This document shows positions 55,431 through 64,000 of a stretch of DNA of 64,000 nt, in pieces. The position numbers and the translations under genes are program-made. Within the stretch, counting starts at the first letter, position 1, and each line of letters starts with the position of its first letter. Source of the stretch: Eudromia elegans (Eukaryota; Chordata; Aves; Tinamiformes; Tinamidae); assembly GCA_003342815.1 (NCBI GenBank), contig PTEX01000049.1:2532620-2596619 (forward strand). The letters run 5' to 3'. Under the pieces are notes generated by a model. The model saw only the letters and a program-made list of their open reading frames with translations. It made no database searches and was not told the DNA's origin.

Positions 55431-56225
55431 GATTATTAACCGTCTTGAAGGAATATTGATCGGTCCTCAACATTTGTTCAGTCCTGCAAAATGAAGCTCA
55501 TTTGGGTCGGTTGTATTCAAGTGTTTGTTGGCATTGAGGATCCTACTGGATGTTAAGATGAATCAAGCTGAAAGCTTAATATCCTCAAATTGCTGCCCAG
55601 GTTACTTTGAAATATTTATGTAATGTTCCTTTCTTTTCTGGCAAATTACCATTAATGGGAAAGGAGGCTAGAATCACCTAATAGAAGCAGCAAAGTCCTT
55701 TTAATGGAAACAATCATTCATTCTAGCCTTCTTTTTCTTTATTTTGTCCTGTAGTATCTTAAAAATACCAACATTCCAGCAAAATGTTTTATGTTAATCT
55801 AAACTCTGATTCCATCTTACTCATTTTCCTCATGGCTGCTGCCTTGAGGAAGCAGGCATAGTTGAAAGCAATAGATAAGCACTGATTTCACTGCTCTGAC
55901 TATGCTTTTGATGTGAAAACTCTTTCTGCTAATGTAGGCTGTTTTCAAAAAGGCTGAAACCACTTCACTTGGAAAGTGTACTATCATGGGCTCAATCCAA
56001 GACTTATTGAAGCCAAATGGAAAAATTCCAAAAAAATGTTCCTCATAAGGGTTAATAAGTCAACAGTGGATATTTTCATAAGGAGTTACTCAATTCTTAC
56101 CAATTAGCATAGCCAGAAAGGTCAACAGGCTTTCTCTTAACTATCTAAAATAATGACATGTTCATTAAGGTTCATTTAAAAAAATATATATATATATACA
56201 TATTTTGAAGAAAATTGTGATGTCC
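55430..56225. promoter_or_regulatory. long AT-rich block, candidate conserved enhancer
   Basis: About 800 bases of AT-rich, repeat-free sequence contain GTGATTATTAACCG, GGAATATTGATCGG, TGAAATATTTATGTAATG, AAATTACCATTAATGGG and TAATGGAAACAATCATTC. It is the longest uniform block of this kind in the window and has no open frame of length. Developmental enhancers in gene deserts look like this. An (AT)n run at about 56184-56200 ends the block. Confidence 0.35.
56184..56200 (+). repeat. (AT)n short microsatellite
   Basis: A6 followed by eight to nine TA units. Simple sequence. Confidence 0.85.
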
Positions 56226-57830
56226 ATTCTGAAATGCCTATGCAATGTCTCATCCTCTCTTAGTGGGACAGAGTTGCCTATTGAGATTCAATGGAGGAAA
56301 ACTGCAGAAAAATAGGGAAAAATGGAGAGGAAGGGCGCTCTGCAGCCGAGGGCGGGCAGGGCAAGTAGTGAGTCCGGGCTCATTTCCCAGTATTGCTAGA
56401 GGCTCCCTGCATGGGCTGCACTGCAGTACCAACCTGTAATTCTGAAATAACGCTGCCCAATATTTTGGTTGATGAAGGCAGAGGAGAGATGTGGAAGGTA
56501 GGAGGACAAGTCTGTATTCGCTGCCATGTGTTGCATTTTTTACTATTTCTTAATATTGTATCTGAGAGTCTGTCGTGGGTTTGGGGACTCCTCTCAGAAT
56601 CCAAAAGCAGAGGAAAAAAGTTGCCTGCAAATTACCTGCCCTTGTTGAGCTGGGGAAGCTTTCGGAGGAGATGGAGCTCTGGAATGAAAGCCCTGTATAG
56701 CCAAGGGATTGCACGAGAGGAAGGCAGGAAATGCTGTTGTGCACTAACAAGTTCCAGGGACAACGCGGGCTCTTGCACGCATGGGTCTGAAAGCTAATAT
56801 TATTGCCCTGTAGCACAGCAGAAGAAACATAAAGATAGAAGAACAGAGAATAGTGTTGGGAAGAACACTGAGCACCCCACCTCTAACAGGCACGTTATAA
56901 ATAATGGGGCAATCAGCCAGCTTAGTGCACACTGCTCCCCTCCTCGAGCCGACTGCAATGAGTAGTAAGATGATATTTTCATATGAGACCAAAACAAAAT
57001 AAAAGCAACAAAAACCAGCACCTCTCCCAAGACTTGCTGCCTGTTTATAAAAACAAACCCATTAAGGCTCTTGCAGAAATGGCCTACTTGGGTTGAGTCA
57101 ATAGCACGCAGGTAAATAGCAGCAGCATCTAAAAGCTACGTGGGACTCTGTAACAGAGCTGCAGCGTTTGCAGCGTCGAGTGCGGGCGCTTATTGGTTTC
57201 AAATCAATCTCATATGCCCTGTATTTACCCGTCCGTACTTGTGCTCCGGCCTCTCGGCGACGAGCCTCTCAGACTGCCGCACGGAGAGCAGCTTTCTTTA
57301 TAAATAGCTGTCTAGACAGTTGTCTTCGCAGCAGACAAAGCTGCACACAGGAAATTCAGGGGAAAACTGATGCAAGTGGCTACAGACCAGAGGCGATTGG
57401 GGTGGGAATCGTGTCCCTCGGCCCCTCAGCTGATCCGGTGCCAGCTCCCGTCACTCCGAGTGCCAGGGGGTCTGTGCCCACTGGCAGCATGGAGCAACAC
57501 TCAGCACCTGAACCAGCCACCATGCAAGGAAAGACCGGGGTGGAAATAGGTAATTCCCATCAACTGGTAGTCACAGAGTGGAAAACAGACTCCAAATTGA
57601 GCTTCTGCCTTACACTTTTAGACAAAGTGTGTACTCAAAAAAAAAAAAACCTTTGAATCATCACCGCAGCATAACATGAAGCATTGAGTTACCTATCTGG
57701 TTACCTGGAAAAGCAACACAGGAGTAGACTGAAAGTTCAGGACCGAAGGAAAAATCTGGCTACTTAAATGAAGCAGGCGTGAGTTAGATTCATCTATTTT
57801 CATAGAAACCACATCTCTATATGAACTAAT
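56225..57830. other. no gene seen; small element near 57.2 kb
   Basis: GC-moderate DNA. The 57060-57240 part (GGGTTGAGTCAATAGC, GCGCTTATTGGTTTCAAATCAATC, CCTGTATTTACCC) is rich in CCAAT-box and PBX-like ATCAAT cores and might be regulatory. A poly-A run is near 57640-57651. Confidence 0.35.
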
Positions 57831-57831
57831 T

Positions 57832-57851
57832 AAAAAAAAAAAAAAAAAAAA
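57832..57851 (+). repeat. poly-A tract (20 A)
   Basis: An uninterrupted run of 20 A. Upstream sequence shows no recognisable retroelement and no flanking target-site duplication that I can find. Confidence 0.9.
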
Positions 57852-57929
57852 GCCCACGTATTTAAAAGTGCTTTAGACCTTTCTGGAGCTCCACAAACAA
57901 ACCAGGAAGGGCCCAGATGCTTGTTTTGT

Positions 57930-58740
57930 GTTTCATGTTCTGATGTTTCCACAGTCAGCATGGTCAGAAAGCTAAGACTAATCAAAAGTTGTAAAGCTGC
58001 CCAGTATATGAAATGGATAGATCTTTCAGCCTGCCTTCACTTCGTTTTTTTTTATTTACATGTTGTATAAAAATGTTGGCATTCTATTCTATAAAGGAAA
58101 ATATCTGTAGACTTTGATAAAACTTTCGAGGGAAGATTAAGCTACAGTCAAAAAACTCCCAAACATTCAGTTTGGAAGAAAAATGTTTTTTGGGGCATTT
58201 TTGTTTTCCACGGAGGGCAATTTCTCTGAGAAACAAGAGGGGAAGAGATGCAGGGGGAGACATAGGGGGGAAACGGACTCCCCCTTATATATTCCAACAA
58301 TTCATCTCGAATTCTCAGGTCCATCTCACTTACAGAAATGGGCCTAAAGACATAAAATCCATCTTTAAACAGAGCCCTTGCTAACTATGGAGTACTTAAA
58401 ATTAATAATTAATTGCTTAAATCCCCCAAGAAAGACTCCCATTGTTTGAATAAGACAATCAAGTTAATATGACCATTTAAAGGCAAAAATGATTACTGAA
58501 TTGCTGCTGCTGTCACCCAAATGACAATATTTTAAGAGACTCTAGGAATAACTCCTGCAGAAGCAATTGCTTCATCTTCTATAAAAAGTAGTGCAATGCG
58601 CTAGGACGGACAGGCTCCGTATCAGACCCGCTGAAACTCCCAAAGCCAACACAAAACGCAGGTTCCTTGTGGACCTTTTAAGGGTCCCGTAACATTTTCT
58701 CTTGCCTTTTTTGGCTTTCAAACAGGCCAAATAAACACAT
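57930..58740. promoter_or_regulatory. AT-rich candidate conserved non-coding elements
   Basis: Two AT-rich parts flank a short frame. The better one, 58385-58560, has TACTTAAAATTAATAATTAATTGC, CCCATTGTTTGAATAAG (Sox-type core), AAGTTAATATGACC and AAATGACAATATTTTAAG. No simple repeats apart from short T runs. Confidence 0.28.
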
Positions 58741-59750
58741 TGTTTTTACTGCCAGTAAAGTTGACTGGTATTTTCTTGCCCAGCGGTCACTCCCGGTGGA
58801 AATCAGAGGGGGGGATTAAAGTTGACGCTATTTCTGTGTTTCCTCCAGCAGAATTTGCTTCCCCGGCCCCAGCGACGGCGGCTCCGTCACGTTGCACTCG
58901 CACAACAGGTACGGCCTGGCTCTGCATGGGGCACACCCTGGAAATCTGAGGGATGAGGTTTGGGGTTGCGTTTTTATGAAACCGCTGTGTTTTGCCCAAG
59001 GAAATCCACCCAGTTAGCAGGAAGCAGCACAAGCTGGACGGGTATCACTTACACACAGCTCGGGGAGCGCAAGGCAGCCCCGCACCGGCTCCATTTCATC
59101 CAGCTTGCACCAAATTCAGTTAATACAAGAACCGAACATCCCCGCCATAGGAAGACACAAGCTGCACTGTGTTCCCAACCTGGCACGCCAGGCTGCCCAC
59201 AGCAGCGGAGGGCCACGACATCAGCCCAGCATTCAAGGGGGAAACTCCTGTTTCCACCCGTTTCTTTCCCCAAACAGGTTCTGGGCTGAGCACTGAAAGT
59301 CCCGTTGCACAACGAGGGCTCAACACACCGCGCAGCATCGGCTGCTCCGCATCCTGAGCGTTTCGCCTGGGTTTCTGATGCTGGGCATTTAAAAGCCATG
59401 AGTCAGGTTTCTCACAGGCACAAACGGGAGGTTTTTTCCCAGGCCTCAGTCATGTTTTCAAATTCTCTCTGAAACCACAAAGACAGAAACTGACTGTTCT
59501 ATAATGAAAGCGGAGAGTCTTGGGCAGCATCGGAACTCTGGCTCTGGGGCTGTGCAGATGCCACCACCAAGGGCAGCGCTCCGGCCTGCGTCCTCACAGG
59601 CAATGCTGTATTTTTTGCAGGATAAACAATAGTAAAATTAATCACAGCCATAACCATGTGTGCGATTTCGGCTCCCTCACATAAAAATCGCTCATAAAAT
59701 GCTAAGTCTTAACTTCTCCCATGTTATATTTAAGCCCGTTTTGTTTTCTA
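58740..59750. other. no gene seen
   Basis: GC-moderate intergenic DNA. An AT-richer part at 59610-59750 leads into an old repeat tail. Overlapping frames at 58960-59400 on both strands lack protein character. Confidence 0.4.
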
Positions 59751-59835
59751 TTTAGATTGTAAATTTGTTTGGGTTGTTATTTTCCCCTGCTGTTTATACG
59801 GCCACCGGCACAAGGGGACAGTGAACCTGTCCAGA
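59751..59835 (+). mobile_element. L2/MIR-type 3' tail fragment
   Basis: TTTAGATTGTAAATTTGTTTGGG, TATTTTCCCCTGCTGTTTATACGG, CACCGGCACAAGGGGACAGTG matches the tail consensus TTAGATTGTAAGCTCTTTGGGG...TCTGTGTTTGTACAG.GCCTAGCACAATGGGG in order. The TAGATTGTAA start and GCACAAGGGG end are well kept. Confidence 0.55.
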
Positions 59836-61005
59836 GCTTCTCAACATTGACACAAAGCAAAAATATGGGTGTGCAGGGGATTTTGTTTTACATCTTGAAA
59901 TACGAGATGTTCTGAGGATATGGACCTAACAGTGGAATCAGGAGGTTCCTCAGACTATTTCATTATTAGAGAAAAGTCCCTCCAGAAATAGGCGGGTCCG
60001 GATTCATCAGAACACAGCAACAATACGGTTGTCTCCCCGCAAACACAAGCTGTAACAAAACTGCAGTTTGGCCCTGGCCCCCGCTTTGGACATGTCACCC
60101 CATAGCAAAGGCCAGGACCAGCTGAGCTCCCTGCCGCTTCCACAGGGACAGGCGGGACCCATCGTTCCTGGTCACTAGCATGTGGCAGCATTACTGTTTA
60201 CACAGGGATCCTTAGGAAAAAAGAGAAAAAGATTCTTAATTGATTTAACTTGAAATCAGGGAGCTGAAGAGCCCAGGCAACTCGTCAGCTAATAAGGTTG
60301 TTCTTTACTAGAGGTATCTGAGTGGTGATTTGGGTTCTTTAAAAACTGCTGCTAAGAAAGTGATTGGTAATTGGGCAGGAACGAGAGGAAACGGGGCAGG
60401 TTTAGGGAATGGAGCACCAGAAATGAACTAACAGGGGCCGGGACCTCCCCGGATATCCTGACATCTCCAGCTACCCCTGCCCAGGGCTGCAGCAAGAAAC
60501 CAGCCCCGCAGCAGGGGGAATCCGGCCCATTCCCATCCTTCTCCCAGGTACATCTGTGTTTATTATTTTTTTGCCCGCTAGGCTGACAATGAGCAACCCT
60601 GTTCCCATGCTTTCTAAACGAGAGCATAGTTTGTTTATCTGTCAGCTATAGGTGCCAGTGTTTGATACATGTAGGGCGACAGGAAAATAAACGGAGTTGT
60701 TAGGCCTTATTGAGAGCCCTCTCCTGGCCTGCCCTCCCATCTCCCGGCTTCCCATGGAATTTGTCTCCTTTCTCTTCCAAAACGCTGCAAGTTGTCCCTG
60801 AGTCCCCACCTGGGTTTGCACTGATCCTTACAGCACACTTTTTCCAAATACGGATTATTTCTTTAAGAGTTTGAACCTTTATCATCCCAAAGGAAAAAAA
60901 ATCTCACCAATTTCCTTAGCCCTCTGCAAAGGACAAAGCAGGGGAGGTCCCTGGGATGCATTTACAGACTGCTCAGACTTTCTTTTCCTGAGCATTCAAT
61001 ATTTA
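59835..61005. other. no gene seen
   Basis: GC-moderate intergenic DNA. No repeat, RNA structure or frame of note. The minus-strand frame at 60352-60627 is a chance frame. Confidence 0.4.
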
Positions 61006-61014
61006 AAGCTCAAC

Positions 61015-61041
61015 AAAAATGTATTCTTCGAATACATTTTT
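61015..61041. repeat. perfect 12-bp inverted repeat with TTC loop
   Basis: AAAAATGTATTC (61015-61026) and GAATACATTTTT (61030-61041) are exact reverse complements around a three-base spacer (TTC). The hairpin is AT-rich, too short for a miRNA precursor, and lies in an AT-rich stretch (60985-61260). It may be a palindromic binding site, a cruciform or a chance event. Confidence 0.85.
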
Positions 61042-61044
61042 ACA

Positions 61045-64000
61045 CACAAAATACGGAGAACCCTAAAAATGAAAATTGCAACTCCGAAACTGTCACATCT
61101 GAAAAAAAGAAAAACTCTTCAGCTGAAAACTGCTCAGAACTGAGAAATTTGGATTTCAGGCTAAAACTCTGAGTTCTGCATTTCTTGCTGAAAACCAACT
61201 GCCAAGAAAAACAGATGTAAACTGAGAATGCTTTTATTTAGTTGAAAACTTAACTTTCTGCCTAGCAGAGTTGAAAAGCGGAGCCGCAACAGGGAAGCCC
61301 TTGCAGGCTGCACCCAGGACGTGCACCGAGCCTTTGATTCACTTCTATCTGTGAACGTCCGAACATCGAAACACTCCCAAAGCCCCAGTGAAGGGGTCTA
61401 GGAGACTACTCATGTGGACCCTTTCTAGCTGATGAGTTTGTTAAAACCTGGCCAGTGTCACAGGAGCACAGAGCAGGTCCATGACGATTCTGACCAGGGT
61501 GCGAGTAGGTCACATCCCTCCTTCGACCAGACTAAGCACTGAAACGGTCACTCTTGGCCACATGGGCAACCAAGAAAAAATGTCACAGTGTGAGAGTTTC
61601 CTCAAGTTTAACATTCCTAATAATCTGGCTGTGCTTTCTACCTGCAAATGTGGATTTATGTGCCCAATACTAGCTTAAAAACCCCACTTTTGTGCCAAGG
61701 TAAAGGTCCATCGGAGCTAATGGACTGGACAACGTTCACTACACTCTCCAGTTGACCCTATCCCACCTCAAGCTAGTGAAACAGCAGCTCGTGGCGGATG
61801 ATTGAGGTAATGGAGCAGCTGCCACCCTAAAGACTCAGTGTGCTTGACACATACAGGAATCATTCTCCTGAACCTCAAAACGCAGCTGCTTCTGAGCGGA
61901 GCTGGAGCAGCTGCTTTGCAAGCCGTGCCCGCGTTACAGAAGACGCTGAGTTGAAAGCAGATACCTTCATCTAAGAATGCACTTGAATTTTTCGTAGGCA
62001 GAAATCCAAACCAAATTGCCTGGGAGGTTACTGGCACCGTTATCGCCAACCTTGCAAACACTGTCAAGAGATCTTTAACATTAAAGGGAGAAAATCTTGT
62101 TCTTGTCAAGGTGAGACTGCAAAGCCAAGAGACCAACCCAAACTCTTCCCATCTATACAGACCCTAACACAACAGATGGCCTTCAAAAATCACTGCAAGA
62201 CCAAGACCTTTGTCACGCAAACTGGCTCCATTTCCTGAAATCATTCAGAAATGCTAAGCTCCATTTGTCATCTCTAAAGTAATTTAAGAAATATGTAAAG
62301 AGAACCACCGCATTAAAGCCAAAATTAAAATGGTTGAAAACTTCTGCAGCAGCATCTTGAAGCCAGGGGGAAATTATTGTTGAGCAGAAACATTAAATCC
62401 CTGCTAAAGTAAATCAGCAGCTACATTTATGCATTTGTACCATCCGAGGATCTTGGCCCTGGCGTTATTTCAGAGGAGGTCAAAGAACAAGTCTGTGAAG
62501 CTATGGACTAGTTTCCTAATAAGATTGCCTTCTCTCACATTCCTGCTGATTTCTTTCATACCTTCGAAGTTGTTATAGCAGCTTATAAAGAGAAAATAAA
62601 GATTAGGCACAAGCCTTTGCCCTTGAGACCATCCCTGACCCCTGGCTTGCCATTTACACTTATTACAGAAGAGCCTGAAATGTTCTGGCATCACAGAGCA
62701 GCTCGGGATGCTTACGGAGGGTTTTGCACCACTAACGCTCCAGCTTTCCTCAGACGGGACTTCGCAAGGATCTCGAACCTCCCCAGGCCCCGGCAATAAA
62801 CACAACTGTGGCAAAGGCGGGAGGAGGGAGGGCTGCCGGGGGACGGAGCCTCGCGCGCCGCTGCTCGCTTATCCATCTGGAATTAGGAAAGCACGCCTGG
62901 AAAGAGAGAGCCAAGGGCTTTGGATAAGTCAGCTCAATTCCTCGGCTATGACATATTCATTGCGTGCACGCGCAAGAGGAACTCATTTGCCTTTGTGCAG
63001 CCGTTATTTAAAGCAGAACAAACCAAAGCTCGCCCGTGGCGGTAGCAGGGGACGACTGCCTTTAAGGATCCTCAGGGCACTGTGATCCCAGCCGAGCCCC
63101 TGCCCGCAAGGAGGGAAGTCTGTGGCGCAGAATCGGATTTAACAGCACTGGGAACATTCCCATGTGGCAGAGCCTGGCCCAGCCCAGCGCCTCCCGGTCG
63201 GCTCGTGCCACAACATCGGTGGCTGTTACACTGGGGACACCAGTGTGGTTAGCCCGGAGTCACAGCAAGGACAGGGACATGGGAGCTCCCCCGAGCTCCC
63301 TCCCTCCCTTCCTTCCCCAAAGGCCTCGGTTTTCTCTGCTAAACTAACTGCGATTTGTCCTTGACTTTGCACAACAGCGATGGCTTCCCTTGCATCTGCC
63401 ACTCACGAACTGCCCGTTGCGGCCACACGCTGCACTACAGCCTCGAGGAGAAAGACAGACTGTTTCTCATGAATGTGCATATAGTCATTTCCATTCAATT
63501 TAAATGTGAGCTTCATTATGACCTTGTTAGCACCCCCTCTCCTGTTTACTTTCCATTAACATTCAGACTGTCAAACTTTATTAGCACAAATGACCCTGGA
63601 AATGGAGAGCCGCTTGGATCCCCGCAGTTTGACGTGCACGCCGTGAGCGAAACCCAACGTGGCCGGCAGGCCGGGGAGCCCCGCGCGCCCCCGGCCTCTG
63701 CTGACTTGCAGATTTGGGCAGCGTCCGCAACCCAAACGTGGCCACAAGAATGAGAGCAGACACGGCTCAGCCGGGCACAGGCGAGGCAAGGCTGGACTGC
63801 TTAATGCTGCACACGGTGGGAAAGGGGAGGACTGAATTTCACATTAGGAAAAAATGGAAATTTAGAAAAACAAAGACACGAAGCCCAAAGATGTTCTACA
63901 GAGCTAAAAAGCAGGAGATAAAGTCAAATTATGTGATTCACAGAGCTCTGTAAACTACACAAGCGTTTGGTATGCAGCCTGCACTGCCACCTCCATCCCA
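61045..64000. other. no gene seen; intergenic DNA to the window edge
   Basis: A-rich 61045-61260 and AT-rich 62220-62430 (GAAATATGTAAAGAG, CATTAAAGCCAAAATTAAAATGG) may hold conserved elements. The rest is GC-moderate, with a CpG peak at 62815-62870 and 63640-63700. No frame carries splice borders or domains, and no gene is cut by the right edge. Confidence 0.4.

Noticed and set aside
57832-57851. Poly-A run as the tail of a processed pseudogene or retroelement
   Set aside because: No recognisable element or coding sequence upstream and no target-site duplication found.
1-64000. tRNA and rRNA genes, CRISPR arrays, insertion sequences, bacterial operons
   Set aside because: Nothing of these kinds was recognised; the window has vertebrate genome features.

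Overview
The window looks like vertebrate, most probably avian (sauropsid), intergenic DNA. It is GC-moderate with CpG islands. It carries long AT-rich blocks that resemble conserved non-coding elements, a few very old MIR/L2-like and CR1-like repeat remnants, simple-sequence repeats, and almost no recent transposons. It has no bacterial gene structure. Nearly all open frames are short chance frames in GC-rich DNA, many without an ATG. The bird assignment is inferred from compactness and repeat poverty; a crocodilian or turtle is not excluded.

The two securely identified genes are microRNAs, both on the + strand. Bases 83-166 form the mir-193a hairpin, with 5p and 3p arms that match the human mature miRNAs as I recall them. 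Bases 5833-5921 form the mir-365 hairpin of the 365b (365-2) type. This pair is the conserved miR-193a/miR-365 cluster. In human it lies on chromosome 17q between RAB11FIP4 and a gene desert that runs to COPRS. The hairpins are about 5.7 kb apart here, closer than the roughly 15 kb I recall for human. I read no canonical AATAAA between them on the + strand. The first one downstream of mir-365 is at 7072, which suggests one primary transcript entering from the left edge and ending near 7.1 kb.

Layout. Bases 1-6000 hold the miRNA cluster: CpG islands, an (ATT)18 microsatellite, a 31-bp minisatellite and one AT-rich block. From 6 kb to the right end I see no confident protein-coding exon. This part reads as a regulatory gene desert, with AT-rich CNE-like blocks alternating with ordinary GC-moderate sequence. 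The main blocks are near 3.3, 10.7, 15.2, 16.5, 20.2, 23.9, 26.4, 28.2, 37.3, 48.1, 55.7, 58.4 and 61.1 kb. Several frames have gene-like codon choice or coiled-coil composition (10.76, 13.67, 22.65, 26.34 and 53.4 kb). They are the best places for a homology search but are not called as genes. Ancient interspersed repeats are recognisable at 12.1 kb (CR1-like LINE, antisense) and at 19.3, 42.4, 50.3, 55.0 and 59.8 kb (MIR/L2-like).

I do not see a new multi-gene system. The most useful leads are the primary-transcript architecture of the miRNA pair, the candidate enhancers, and the orphan coding-like fragments.
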